Assembly (NCBI RefSeq): GCF_003885045.1
Contig: NZ_RHJS01000002.1
Span: 6,007,302-6,071,301, forward strand
DNA: 64,000 bases
Origin: Schaedlerella arabinosiphila
Lineage (GTDB): Bacteria > Bacillota > Clostridia > Lachnospirales > Lachnospiraceae
Direction: 5' to 3'
The position numbers and the translations under genes are program-made. The notes under the pieces are model-generated. The model made no database searches and was not told where the DNA came from. It saw only the letters and a program-made list of their open reading frames with translations. Position 1 is the stretch's first letter. Every line of letters begins with the position of its first letter. Shown one piece after another: positions 24,561-34,127 of the stretch.

Positions 24561-25412
24561 ATGTTGGAGAGAGTCAGCAATATTTTGAGGCTTGCGGATC
24601 AGTGCAGCACGTCTGCGATTGCATTTATCTGTACGGATTATAATATGGTATATTCGGTCGTGACGACGGCGGAAAAAACAAACACACCTGTCATTGTGAT
24701 GTTATTACCGGAGCACGTGGAGATGAACAATACCATGAATGTCAGCGGATTTGCGCAGATGACAAAGGAACTGGCAGCCTCGGTAAAGGTTCCGGTGGGG
24801 CTGCATCTGGACCACAGCTATGATTACCGGTCGGTGATGGACGCCGTCCGGAAAGGATTTGACTCGGTGATGATCGACGCATCTTCCCATGAGCTGGAGG
24901 AAAATATCGCCATTACCGCGAAGGTGGTGGAAACCGCCCATATATTCGGCGTGGATGTGGAGGCGGAGATCGGGCACGTAGGGCTTGCTCAGGACTGCGA
25001 CGGGGATAAGAGTGATTTTTATACAAAGGCGGATGCCGCCGAGAGATTCTGCAGGGAGACGGGCTGTGATTCACTTACGATTGCCATCGGAAATGCCCAC
25101 GGCGTCTATGTGGAAACACCCCATCTGGACATTGCGCGGCTGGAAGAAATCAATGCGGCCACAGATGTGCCCCTGGTACTCCACGGAGGAAGCGGCATCC
25201 CCCATGACCAGCTGGAGATCGCATTTACAAAAGGGATCAATAAGTTTAATGTGGGTACGGAATTTCTGGGAGTGTATTACGATGCAGTTACGGAATACGT
25301 GAAAAAAACGGAAGGCGACGGCAGGCCGCTGAAAATGCTGGAGGTTCCCATGTTCGTACAGGAACGGCTGGAGAAGTATCTGGAAGAAAAACTGAAATTA
25401 TCCAGATTTTGA
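24561..25412 (+). CDS. Class II ketose-bisphosphate aldolase
   Basis: A 283-residue class II fructose/tagatose-bisphosphate-type aldolase. Zinc and substrate motifs are visible: GLHLDHSYD (about residues 76-84), EAEIGHVGLAQD, AIGNAHGVY and LHGGSGIPHDQ, then FNVGTEF. It would split a ketose bisphosphate into dihydroxyacetone phosphate and an aldose phosphate, or act on a related ketose phosphate. The ATG at 24561 lies 6 bases after AAAGGGG. As last gene of the cluster, it suggests that a two-aldolase route feeds glycolysis. The true substrate is unknown. Confidence 0.85.
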   Translation: MLERVSNILRLADQCSTSAIAFICTDYNMVYSVVTTAEKTNTPVIVMLLPEHVEMNNTMNVSGFAQMTKELAASVKVPVGLHLDHSYDYRSVMDAVRKGFDSVMIDASSHELEENIAITAKVVETAHIFGVDVEAEIGHVGLAQDCDGDKSDFYTKADAAERFCRETGCDSLTIAIGNAHGVYVETPHLDIARLEEINAATDVPLVLHGGSGIPHDQLEIAFTKGINKFNVGTEFLGVYYDAVTEYVKKTEGDGRPLKMLEVPMFVQERLEKYLEEKLKLSRF

Positions 25413-25441
25413 ATCAAGCAGCTATATCATATTGAATGCCC

Positions 25442-25482
25442 ATGACGGCTAACTGTGCACCTGCTGCATGGTTAGCCGTCAT
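25442..25482 (+). terminator. Probable terminator of the sugar operon
   Basis: ATGACGGCTAAC (25442-25453) pairs perfectly with GTTAGCCGTCAT (25471-25482). The following sequence is only moderately T-rich (TTCATGTCTCC), so termination may be partial. Confidence 0.6.
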
Positions 25483-25507
25483 TTCATGTCTCCTGTTGAA
25501 TTTCTTG

Positions 25508-25536
25508 TTGCATATATGATCTAACCATGCTATACT
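25508..25536 (+). promoter_or_regulatory. Promoter in front of the second Rpn relic
   Basis: TTGCAT (25508-25513), a 17-bp spacer and TATACT (25531-25536). It precedes the decayed nuclease gene and could still drive transcription through it. Confidence 0.6.
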
Positions 25537-25585
25537 GACAGCACATCAAAATCAAGGACAGCATTTTTTCAAAACTTCTATCTGT

Positions 25586-26117
25586 CCGCCGGATACGTTT
25601 ATGTATCAGGATCTGTTTTTTCATGGCGTCTCAGCCGGAAAATACAAATTTGAAAATTTCACGGAAACCAGGTATTGACGAAGGAAGAACAGATGGAATT
25701 TATCATCCTGCCCCTGACTTACAAGGGAAAGGAAAAAAGCAGGCATGTATCCGATGGTGCTTTGAGATGGCAAAGCTGCTGGATGACGACAATATGCAGC
25801 GTTTTCTATTATCCGGAATGCTGGTATTCGCGGACAAGGTTATCACTGCAGAAGATTCCAAACAGATCAAGGAGTGGATTATGATGACAAAGGTTGGACA
25901 GTTATTTGAAGAAGAAAAGATACAATACGGTAAAGAGATTGAAAAAAATGTTACCCAAAACGTAACCCGGCGTAAAGAACTGGAATTTACAGAAAAAATG
26001 CTTTGCGCCGGCTTATCTGTTAAAGAGGTCAGTGAAATGATGACTGTTTTAACGCTGGAAGATGTCCGGGAAATCGCCGGAAAGATGAGACATAATTCTA
26101 ATACGGCGAACGGATGA
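25586..26117 (+). pseudogene. Frameshifted Rpn/PD-(D/E)XK nuclease-family relic
   Basis: Three successive frames carry one recognisable protein. From 25586 the frame reads PPDTFMYQDLFFHGVSAGKY and on to ENF. It then continues one frame lower as GNQVLTKEEQMEFIILPL and TYKGKEK. The third frame continues KKQACIRWCFEMAKLL, on through FLLSGMLVFADKVITAED and KVGQLFEEEKIQYGKEIEKN, to the stop at 26117. Each shift fits the loss of one base; the second falls in the A6 run at 25733-25738. The nuclease N-terminus is absent. The Rpn family name is from memory of related Lachnospiraceae proteins. The gene is almost certainly dead. Confidence 0.72.
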
Positions 26118-26167
26118 AGCTTATCAGGGATAAGCAGGCCGTCAAAAGCTGATGGGTAAATCCTGCA

Positions 26168-26216
26168 AAAAATACGTCGGGATGGCATTGAATGGATGCC
26201 GTGTCGGCGTATTTTT
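26168..26216 (+). terminator. Terminator after the Rpn relic
   Basis: AAAAATACG (26168-26176) pairs with CGTATTTTT (26208-26216), and the inner ATGGCAT and ATGCCGT extend the stem. A T run closes it. The stretch between it and the promoter at 26321 shows no gene. Confidence 0.75.
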
Positions 26217-26320
26217 GTTTGGCATTATCCGTTACAATTTGCGGCTGACTGGTCTGTGATATTGTAAATAGCGGCCATTTCTTGAGTGCCAAAGTTTTTC
26301 TACCTTTTTTCTATATTCCC

Positions 26321-26374
26321 TTGACAAATGTTTTATTTTGTGGTTACATGAACATATGAACAATTATTCATATG
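26321..26374 (+). promoter_or_regulatory. Metal-ATPase control region with SmtB/ArsR-type palindrome
   Basis: TTGACA at 26321-26326 is a good -35; the -10 at 17 bp (TTACAT, 26344-26349) is weak. A palindrome at 26353-26374 has arms CATATGAA and TTCATATG separated by 6 bp, the typical form of SmtB/CzrA/CadC operators. Repression by a metal-sensing ArsR-family protein is likely, and one is encoded at 37431. Confidence 0.7.
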
Positions 26375-26400
26375 ATATAGATTTGACTTGGAGGGAGATT

Positions 26401-29106
26401 ATGGGAGAAGGAAAAATTCAAAAGGAAGAAACAATAGAAAAGGACAGAAAACATCAGCATCCCGGCTGTACACACGAGGGCCATACCCATGAGTCTCATG
26501 CACACAGCCACGCAGCCAAGTCGCACTGCGGCTGCGGCCACGACCATGCTCATGATGGCGACGGTCATGGGTCCCATGCACACAGCCACGCAGCCGAATC
26601 GCATTGCGGCTGCGGCCACGACCATACTCATGATGGCGACGGTCATGAACCACATGTTCACAGTCATGCAGCCGAATCGCACTGTGGCTGCGGCCACGAC
26701 CATACTCATGATGGCGACGGTCATGAACCACATGTTCACAGTCATGCAGCCGAATCGCACTGTGGCTGCGGCCACGACCATACTCATGATGGCGACGGTC
26801 ATGAACCACATGTTCACAGTCATGCAGCCGAATCGCATTGCGGCTGCGGCCACGACCATACTCATGATGGTGACGGTCACGAACCACATCTTCACAGTCA
26901 CGCAGCCGAATCGCACTGTGGCTGCGGCCACCACCACAGCCATGAAGGCCACCACCATGAGCCGGCAGAACGCCGTCCGGAGAACCATGCATTTGACGGT
27001 GTAAAGAAGCAGATCTACATCATCGAGAACCTGGGCTGCGCCAACTGTGCGGCGAAGATGGAACGGAAGATCCAGGAACTGCCCCAGGTGGATTATGCCA
27101 ACCTGATCTATGCGACCAGGCAGCTTCAGGTGGTGACGAATACGGACGAAGAACTTCTGCCGGTATTCCAGGGAATTTGTGCTTCCATCGAAGACGGCGT
27201 TACGTTGACAAAACAGGAGACAAAGCAGGCAGCATCGGAACGAAAAGCAGCAGAAAAAGAAAAAGCCAAAGAGAACAAAAAAGACATCTGGGAACTAGGA
27301 ATCGGCGCAGTGCTCATGGCTGCGGGAATTGTGACGGAAGGGGATTTACCGGCCGTATCCGCGGTTCTTCTGGTCATAGCATACTTAATACTGGGCAGGC
27401 ACGTCCTGTTGACGGCCGGAAAAAATCTCACAAAAGGCCATGTGTTTGACGAAAATTTTCTGATGAGCATTGCCACCCTTGGCGCATTTGCCATACAGGA
27501 TTATAAGGAAGCGGTCGGCGTCATGCTCTTTTACCGTGTCGGGGAGTTGTTCGAGGAGATTGCAGTCGCGCGCAGCAGAAGTCAGATCATGGACGCCGTA
27601 GACCTGCGCCCAGAAGTGGTCAGTCTGGTACAGGGCAGTGAAGTGCAGGTAATCCCGGCAGAGCAGGCAAGGCCCGGCGATCTCCTGCTGGTCCGTCCTG
27701 GAGACCGTATCCCGCTGGACGGGACGATCATGGAAGGGGAAAGCCGGATCGATACCTCTCCGGTGACAGGAGAGCCCGTACCCGTTGCGGCGGGAATAGG
27801 GGACAGCGTAATCTCCGGCTGTGTGAATACCTCCGGCCTTCTCAGAATCCGGGTGGAAAAAGCGCTGGAAGATTCCATGGTAACAAAGATCCTGGATTCC
27901 GTGGAAAATGCGGCCGCAAGCAAGCCGAAAATCGACCGCTTTATCACTCGGTTTTCCAGAATCTATACGCCCATTGTCGTAGCGCTTGCGGCGGCAACAG
28001 CCATCCTTCCGTCCCTGGTGACCGGCGACTGGCAGTATTGGGTATATACGGCGCTGACGTTCCTTGTCATTAGTTGTCCATGCGCACTGGTACTGAGCGT
28101 ACCCCTTGCGTTCTTCTCAGGAATCGGCGCAGGTTCCAAGCTGGGGATTCTGTTCAAGGGCGGAATTGCGATTGAAGCCCTGCAGAATGTGAAAGCGGTT
28201 GTTATGGATAAGACCGGGACAGTCACGGAGGGAAACTTTGAACTCCAGAGGATACTTCCCGCGAAAGGATTTGCGGAGGAGCAGGTGCTTGCCATGGCGG
28301 GAACCTGTGAACAGAACTCCACTCATCCCATTGCGGCCAGTATTATGGCGGCAGTACAGAAACAGGGGATCACACCGTGGGCGCCGGATTCTGTGAAGGA
28401 AATCGCAGGAAAGGGCATCGAAGCGGCTGCAGAGGAAGGGACACTTCTCTGCGGCAGCCGTTCGCTCCTGTTAGATGCAGGCATATCCACAGATGATGAG
28501 CGGGCGGAAAGCGGCGGAACAGAAGTGTTTCTGGCAGTCAATGGAAAATACGCCGGCAGCCTGATCATAGCGGATACGGTGAAGGAGGACGCAAAGTCCG
28601 CGGTTACGGCAATGAAACGGCAGGGAATCGTAACCGCCATGCTGACCGGGGACGGGCCGGAGACCGCCCAGGCAGTTGCGGCAGAGACCGGGATCGACGA
28701 AGTCCATGCAAAGCTGCTTCCGGAGGAGAAGCTCCGGGAACTGACACAGATCCGCAGCACACACGGCAGCGTTATGTTTGTCGGAGACGGGATCAACGAC
28801 GCGCCTGTGCTGGCCGGCGCGGATGTGGGGGCGGCCATGGGAAGCGGCGCGGATGCGGCCATCGAGGCGGCAGACGTGGTGTTTATGACCTCTGCCATGA
28901 GCGCGATCCCACAGGCGCTGTCCATTGCAAAGGCAACCGGACGGATCGCAAAACAGAATGTGATCTTCGCCCTGGTTATCAAGGCCGCGGTCATGGTGCT
29001 CGGCCTGGCAGGGCTTGCAAATATGTGGATGGCAGTTTTTGCAGATACAGGTGTGGCGATGCTGTGCATCTTAAACTCCATCCGAATCCTCTATAAAAAA
29101 CAGTAA
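26401..29106 (+). CDS. Zn/Cd-type P1B ATPase with His-rich repeat tail
   Basis: A 901-residue heavy-metal P-type ATPase. Residues about 12-195 are extremely rich in His, Cys, Asp and Gly and include six 26-residue repeats with HCGCGHDH cores. An HMA domain follows with GCANCAAKME (about 213-222). The membrane core has SCPCALVLS for metal transport, DKTGTVTEG with the phosphorylated aspartate, a STHPIAAS histidine-proline motif and GDGINDAP. It should export Zn, Cd or Pb from the cytosol. GGAGG 6-10 bases before 26401 fixes the start. The SmtB-type operator upstream suggests metal-induced expression. Confidence 0.92.
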   Translation: MGEGKIQKEETIEKDRKHQHPGCTHEGHTHESHAHSHAAKSHCGCGHDHAHDGDGHGSHAHSHAAESHCGCGHDHTHDGDGHEPHVHSHAAESHCGCGHDHTHDGDGHEPHVHSHAAESHCGCGHDHTHDGDGHEPHVHSHAAESHCGCGHDHTHDGDGHEPHLHSHAAESHCGCGHHHSHEGHHHEPAERRPENHAFDGVKKQIYIIENLGCANCAAKMERKIQELPQVDYANLIYATRQLQVVTNTDEELLPVFQGICASIEDGVTLTKQETKQAASERKAAEKEKAKENKKDIWELGIGAVLMAAGIVTEGDLPAVSAVLLVIAYLILGRHVLLTAGKNLTKGHVFDENFLMSIATLGAFAIQDYKEAVGVMLFYRVGELFEEIAVARSRSQIMDAVDLRPEVVSLVQGSEVQVIPAEQARPGDLLLVRPGDRIPLDGTIMEGESRIDTSPVTGEPVPVAAGIGDSVISGCVNTSGLLRIRVEKALEDSMVTKILDSVENAAASKPKIDRFITRFSRIYTPIVVALAAATAILPSLVTGDWQYWVYTALTFLVISCPCALVLSVPLAFFSGIGAGSKLGILFKGGIAIEALQNVKAVVMDKTGTVTEGNFELQRILPAKGFAEEQVLAMAGTCEQNSTHPIAASIMAAVQKQGITPWAPDSVKEIAGKGIEAAAEEGTLLCGSRSLLLDAGISTDDERAESGGTEVFLAVNGKYAGSLIIADTVKEDAKSAVTAMKRQGIVTAMLTGDGPETAQAVAAETGIDEVHAKLLPEEKLRELTQIRSTHGSVMFVGDGINDAPVLAGADVGAAMGSGADAAIEAADVVFMTSAMSAIPQALSIAKATGRIAKQNVIFALVIKAAVMVLGLAGLANMWMAVFADTGVAMLCILNSIRILYKKQ
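26503..26970 (+). repeat. Six 78-bp tandem repeats inside the metal-ATPase gene
   Basis: Units start at 26503, 26581, 26659, 26737, 26815 and 26893. They encode His/Cys-rich 26-residue units of the form HSHAAESHCGCGHDH followed by an Asp-Gly-His stretch. The middle units are nearly identical at the DNA level, so the copy number is likely to vary; the last unit is diverged. Confidence 0.95.
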
Positions 29107-29212
29107 GCTCGAAAAAACCTCGCTAACAGTTTTTTATGCATCCCACGTAAACGGATACAAGACATCCGTTAAGTGCTCATAGCTAAAAAAACAGTAACCT
29201 GGAAAACGAGCG

Positions 29213-30817
29213 TTATGTCTCCTGTATAAATTCCCGGTATTGGCCCGGCGTGTATCCGGTTTTTTTACGGAACAGTTGGCTGAAATACCGGGAATCTGTA
29301 TATCCCACGTTGGCGGCGACCTCATAGATCTTCAGATTGATGTCCTGCAGATACTTTTTGGAGGCGTCAATACGCACATCAATGAGATATTCCTTGATTG
29401 AGGTTTTTTCGATGTTTTTGTACAGCGTACTCAGATAACAGGCCGACAGGCCGATCTCATCGGCAATGGATTCCAGGGAAATGTCATGCGCATAATTCTG
29501 GCGGATATACTCCTTTGCCTTCTCGATAAATTTCTGGCTTTTGTTTGTGCGCAGATGCCCGATTTCCTGTATGACTTCCCTTAAATAATCTGAAAAAATT
29601 CCTTTGATATCCTCCAGATTTGTACAGCCCGTGAGCCTTCGGATGATTTCATCCGAGAGTACGGCTTCCGAAAGAGTAAACTCCTGGTTCAGCGCATTGG
29701 AAAGGTAATAGTACAATTCCAAAAACTTATTGGTCGCCAGTGAACGGTCACCGTGAAGCTGAAGCACATTCAAATAAAAAATATTCAGATATTGTTCCGT
29801 GTGGGGAATGTCGCACAGCTTTAAATATTTCAGGAGATCCTCCTGGATATACTTGAAATTCGGCAGGCTTTCACCGGTGCTCCTCAATTCCACATCCGTA
29901 ATGCAGATGATCTCATTAAATCCAATATAAAACGAATATTTGCTTGCAGATATGGCATCCTTCACCGACTGGCGCAGATAAGCGATCTCCTGCACAGCCG
30001 TGGAAAGTCCGATGGAAAACGGCTGCTCATAATTAAAGTCCAGATATTGCCGGATTCGGTCTGCGATGCGGTACACCTCCTTCTGTACGGTTTCAATATC
30101 ACTGTGGTCTGAAGAAAGCAGGATCGTGATGGAGCCGGTATCATAGAAATAGATCGTCTTAAAGGAATCGACCGTAAACAGCATCAAAGTCTGCGCCAGC
30201 TTTGACACATTGATAAAATCCTTCTCAATTTCCTGAGCGTCGTTATCCTGTGAAAAATCAATATAGAGGGCCTGATAGGAACGGTTCAGGATATCGATTC
30301 CAAACAGGCGGAAGGTAGAGTCAATGATCTCCAGATCCTCCAGATTTTCCCGGATGATCTTAAAAAACCATTCCTGCATCAGCGGCAGGCATTCCAGTAG
30401 CTGCTTTTTCAGCAAAAAATCCTGTGCTTCGGCTTCCTTCTCCTCACGGAGTATCCCGTGGATCTGAGAGAGCTGTTCATAAAGCTCTTTTTCATTCACC
30501 GGTTTCAGCAGATAGTTAAACACATTGTACCGCAGGGCTTTCTGGGCATAGCCAAAATCATCAAACCCGGATAAGATAATGAGTTTGGCATGGGGCATCG
30601 TTACACGGAGCGTATCGCACAGATCCAGCCCATTGGAGGCTCCCATACGGATATCGGTGATGATCAGATTCGGATGGGTTTCCCGGATGATCCGCAGCGC
30701 CTGCTGGTTATTATTTGCGGTTCCCACAATTTTGTGGGGGATATCAAAAGTAGAAATCAGCTTCACCAGATGATGGATCACCAGTTGTTCATCGTCTACC
30801 AATACAATATACAGCAT
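29213..30817 (-). CDS. YesN-type response regulator (REC plus AraC domain)
   Basis: A 534-residue regulator. The receiver domain (about residues 1-120) has VDDE, TDIRM with the phospho-accepting aspartate near 55, and LKPVNEKEL. A long middle region follows, then a C-terminal AraC helix-turn-helix pair (about 430-530) with ESIADEIGLSACYLSTLYK and VAANVGYTDSRYFSQLFRKKTG. It lies directly downstream of the YesM-type kinase gene (11 bp gap). Such pairs usually control a neighbouring sugar ABC importer, here the divergent genes from 32762. It likely activates them when the sugar is present. Confidence 0.92.
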   Translation of the reverse strand: MLYIVLVDDEQLVIHHLVKLISTFDIPHKIVGTANNNQQALRIIRETHPNLIITDIRMGASNGLDLCDTLRVTMPHAKLIILSGFDDFGYAQKALRYNVFNYLLKPVNEKELYEQLSQIHGILREEKEAEAQDFLLKKQLLECLPLMQEWFFKIIRENLEDLEIIDSTFRLFGIDILNRSYQALYIDFSQDNDAQEIEKDFINVSKLAQTLMLFTVDSFKTIYFYDTGSITILLSSDHSDIETVQKEVYRIADRIRQYLDFNYEQPFSIGLSTAVQEIAYLRQSVKDAISASKYSFYIGFNEIICITDVELRSTGESLPNFKYIQEDLLKYLKLCDIPHTEQYLNIFYLNVLQLHGDRSLATNKFLELYYYLSNALNQEFTLSEAVLSDEIIRRLTGCTNLEDIKGIFSDYLREVIQEIGHLRTNKSQKFIEKAKEYIRQNYAHDISLESIADEIGLSACYLSTLYKNIEKTSIKEYLIDVRIDASKKYLQDINLKIYEVAANVGYTDSRYFSQLFRKKTGYTPGQYREFIQET

Positions 30818-30828
30818 ATACTTCTCCT

Positions 30829-32541
30829 TTACAAAACGCTTTTTGCAATCCGGATGATTGCAGTGACGCCGCCGTCGGCATTTTCTTCATAGACCAGATC
30901 CGCCTGATTTCCGTAGCAGTTGCAGAGCCGCTGGTATACGTTCTGAATGCAGTAAAAGTTCAGGTTGTCTTCCTTATAGAGCGTACGGCGGCGTACCAGG
31001 TAGTTCAGCATTTCAATATCGCTTCCCAGCCCGTTGTCGGCCACGGACAAAAACAGTGTTTCTTCCGTTTCCCATACGGACAGAGTGATCCATCCGGTTT
31101 CTTCCATCTCTTTAAAACCGTGGAGGATACAATTTTCTACCAGGGGCTGCAGGATCAGCTTGATAATCCGGTAATCCGGAATGGAAGCAGGGAGATTTAA
31201 CTTCAATTCAATCTGGTTTGCGTAGCGCAGCTTCTGGATCTGGATGTAGGAGCATACCTGCTCGATCTCTTTTTCCAGTGAAATATAGTTGTTCCCGTTA
31301 TTCAGGCTGCTTCTCAGAAAATTGCCCAGCCCGGCGACCATCTCACCCGCGTGCCGGCTGTCCTGTGTGGCGATCAGGGCGCTGATGGATTCCAGGGTAT
31401 TATAGATAAAATGAGGATTCATCTGCGACTGGAGCGCTGCCATTTCCGCCTGCTTAAATTTTAGAAGCGTTTCCTCACGGGATCTGATCAGTTCTTCGTT
31501 TCTGGCCAGCATATGATTGTAAGCGTCATAAAGCTGGTTGATTTCAATGCAGTTTTGCCGTGCCTGGCCGGGGGCCTGTTCCATTTTCTGGATCTGCATA
31601 CAGAGCCGGTTGACAGGCTGAGAGATTTTCCGGCTGTTCATTTTAGAAAGCAGGGCGGCCAGAAGCAGGGTAAAAGCAAAAATCAGCGCCATCAAAATAA
31701 GATTCTGCAGGGTATTCCGATAGAGCTCCCAACTGCTGATACTGCCGATCACCCTCCAGCCTGCGGTGACAATGGGAAATTCCACGTGCAGGTGGGAGTA
31801 TGAGGGCTTATCCATGCCTTTCTGCAGGCTTTGGAGCAGGGAGTCCGGTACTTCCGTATAAGGGAAAAGGAGCTGTCCGTCAGCTTCCATGAGCACATAC
31901 CCCTTTTCACCAAAGGAAATGGAGCCGAGATGGCGGATCAGCCTTTCCACAGACACGTTAGCCTTGATGACGCCCAGCCTTCGGGTTACATTTTTTACAT
32001 CGAAAAAAATACGGGCGGCACACAAAGTCGGCCTTTTAAAAGTATCCGTATCCACAAACCAGTAGGTTCGTCCGCCTGCATCCAGGGTGCTTTGAAACCA
32101 TTCCTGGGAGGAGACGCCATCTGCGGAAAACAGGGCGCTGCTGAATTGGCCGGATGCCGAAAAGCTGGGAAGAAACCGGTGGCTGTCATAGGCAAAGATC
32201 TGGACGGAATCCAGATTTTTTTTGAACAGATCCACGGAAAACAGCATTTCATTGACCTTGGTCAGAAGCGAGGCGGTGGGAGAGGAAAGCAGTTGCTTAA
32301 GGGCGGTCTGAAGTTCGGAATCTGCATGGGTAAGCGTCAGATAATCATCAATCATCTGTGTATGATTGTTGATATTGATCTGGGCCTGCTTCAAGGATTC
32401 GTACATATTCTGTTTTTCATTGGAAAGCGTATTGGCCGCGTCAATGGCGGCGCTGAAAATACTGATCAGCAAAGCAGCGGCAACGATCAGGCACATGTAG
32501 TTATGGAAAAGTATTTTCTCAAAAGATTTTGGTTTCGCCAT
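30829..32541 (-). CDS. YesM-type sensor histidine kinase
   Basis: A 570-residue membrane kinase. Helices near residues 13-35 and 268-290 flank an extracytoplasmic sensor domain of about 230 residues. A HAMP-like region follows, then the His_kinase motif LQSQMNPHFIYNTLESI with the phosphorylated histidine, and an ATP-binding domain ending in DNGLGSD. The start at 32541 is preceded by AGGAGG; the longer open frame upstream has no ribosome site. It should phosphorylate the YesN-type regulator encoded next to it in response to an extracellular carbohydrate. Confidence 0.92.
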   Translation of the reverse strand: MAKPKSFEKILFHNYMCLIVAAALLISIFSAAIDAANTLSNEKQNMYESLKQAQININNHTQMIDDYLTLTHADSELQTALKQLLSSPTASLLTKVNEMLFSVDLFKKNLDSVQIFAYDSHRFLPSFSASGQFSSALFSADGVSSQEWFQSTLDAGGRTYWFVDTDTFKRPTLCAARIFFDVKNVTRRLGVIKANVSVERLIRHLGSISFGEKGYVLMEADGQLLFPYTEVPDSLLQSLQKGMDKPSYSHLHVEFPIVTAGWRVIGSISSWELYRNTLQNLILMALIFAFTLLLAALLSKMNSRKISQPVNRLCMQIQKMEQAPGQARQNCIEINQLYDAYNHMLARNEELIRSREETLLKFKQAEMAALQSQMNPHFIYNTLESISALIATQDSRHAGEMVAGLGNFLRSSLNNGNNYISLEKEIEQVCSYIQIQKLRYANQIELKLNLPASIPDYRIIKLILQPLVENCILHGFKEMEETGWITLSVWETEETLFLSVADNGLGSDIEMLNYLVRRRTLYKEDNLNFYCIQNVYQRLCNCYGNQADLVYEENADGGVTAIIRIAKSVL

Positions 32542-32761
32542 GGCTGCCTCCTTTGTACTGTCCGGGAATCTGTATATACAGCGGATTGAGAACTGTAACA
32601 AGTATTCGGGGTTTCTGTCTGGATTATACCTGTTTTTGGAAAGAAAAGAAAGCGTTTGGAAAAACTCGAAAGAAATCAAACAAAATAGAAAGTTTACCAT
32701 ATTTCAATCTATGGACGTCTGGATTAAGATAACTGAAAATGAAACGGAAAGGGGTTGGAAC

Positions 32762-34099
32762 ATGAATCTGAAAAAGTACGATGTGATCGTTGCAGGCGGC
32801 GGAACGGCAGGGATTGCGGCCGCACTTGGAGCCGCCAGGGAAGGGGCGTCCGTGCTTGTGATCGAAAAAAATGCGTATTTGGGAGGGACGGCTGCGTCCG
32901 GGCTTCCATTCATTGATTTTTTCAACAGGGACGGAAAACAGGTGACGGCGGGGATTGCAGAGGAGCTCATGCAGCGTCTTTTCAGTGAGCGTGCCGCGCT
33001 GGGCCACATCCGGACGCAGGGAGGGCACCTCAATTCCGTGACGATGATCGATCCGGAATGGGTCAAGATCTCGGCGGAGGAGATGCTTCTGGAAAGCGGC
33101 TGCAGCATCCTTTATCATACTTTTGTATGTGCTGCGGATGTAGAGGGCGGCTGTTTGAACAGTATAACCGCGGCCAATAAAAACGGCCTGACGAAATTCC
33201 ATGCAGGATGCTTTATTGACACGACAGGAGACGGGGATCTGGCAAAATTCGCAGGAGCAAGGTACAGTACAGGCAGGGAAAGCGACGGGCTGTGTCAGGC
33301 CATGAGCCTGTTGTTCAAGCTGGGGGACGTGGATGTGGAAAAAGCGTCGGCGCTGTTTTCGGAAAATCCGATCGTTGCCTGCCCGATCGGAGGGGATCAT
33401 GCATACAATCTGCACATCAGCGGAAACTTAAGCCGGTGGGATGATGTGATCCTGAAAGAAAATCTTTTTCCGCATGGAGGACATAATATCTGGGCAGGAA
33501 CCATGCGTGAAAATGAACTCACCTATGTAAATACGGTTCGGGTCAGTGAAAAAAACGGCGCGGATGCATGGGAATTGTCGGAAGCGGAGATCGAAGGAAG
33601 AAGGCAGATGAAAAAGATCATCCGGTTTTTGAATGCGCATGTACCGGGAATGGAAAAAGCGCATATTACCAGCGTTCCCAATGGAATCGGGGTGCGCGAG
33701 ACCAGGCGGGTGGAAGGGGAGTATATCCTGACAATGGACGACGTTCTGCAGGGAAGAAAGTTTGAAGACTGCATTGCAAAAAACGGATACTGCATCGACA
33801 TCCATGATCCGAAGGGCAATGGATGGGGCGTTACCCACATCCAGAGCGAAGATCATTGCTATGATATCCCGTACCGGTGTATTGTGCCGAGACGAATCGA
33901 CCGTTTGCTGGTAGCAGGCAGATGCATTTCCGCCACATCCGAAGCGCTGGCCTCTGCCAGGATTATGCCGAGCTGCATGGCGCTTGGGCAGGCGGCAGGC
34001 GCAGCGGCGGCGATCAGCGCGGAGAAAAAGATATGCCCCAGGGAGGTTCCGGTCAGGGAAATACAGGCAGCGCTTAGAAAGGGCGGAGCCTGGATTTGA
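32762..34099 (+). CDS. FAD-dependent oxidoreductase
   Basis: A 445-residue flavoprotein of the FAD_oxidored group (PF12831). The dinucleotide-binding motif VIVAGGGTAGIAAALGAAREG (residues about 8-28) is followed by EKNAYLGGTA, then DTTGDGDLAKFAG and a C-terminal AGRCISATSEALASARIMPSC with GQAAG. Such proteins oxidise a substrate with bound FAD; several are found with sugar importers, but the substrate here is unknown. The ATG at 32762 follows AAAGGGG. It is the first gene of the operon divergent from yesMN and precedes the binding protein by 28 bp. Confidence 0.85.
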   Translation: MNLKKYDVIVAGGGTAGIAAALGAAREGASVLVIEKNAYLGGTAASGLPFIDFFNRDGKQVTAGIAEELMQRLFSERAALGHIRTQGGHLNSVTMIDPEWVKISAEEMLLESGCSILYHTFVCAADVEGGCLNSITAANKNGLTKFHAGCFIDTTGDGDLAKFAGARYSTGRESDGLCQAMSLLFKLGDVDVEKASALFSENPIVACPIGGDHAYNLHISGNLSRWDDVILKENLFPHGGHNIWAGTMRENELTYVNTVRVSEKNGADAWELSEAEIEGRRQMKKIIRFLNAHVPGMEKAHITSVPNGIGVRETRRVEGEYILTMDDVLQGRKFEDCIAKNGYCIDIHDPKGNGWGVTHIQSEDHCYDIPYRCIVPRRIDRLLVAGRCISATSEALASARIMPSCMALGQAAGAAAAISAEKKICPREVPVREIQAALRKGGAWI

Positions 34100-34127
34100 A
34101 AATGAATTTTTGTAGAGGAGGACAATC

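Noticed and set aside
26503..26970. Possible CRISPR-like array
   Set aside because: The 78-bp units have no unique spacers, stay in frame and encode a protein tail.
26368..26992. Long open frames opposite or out of frame with the His-rich repeats
   Set aside because: They arise from the repeated codons of the ATPase gene and have no ribosome site or plausible composition.
32640..32670. Possible cre (catabolite) site near AAAGCGTTTGG
   Set aside because: It matches only the core of the consensus and lacks the outer TG/CA bases.
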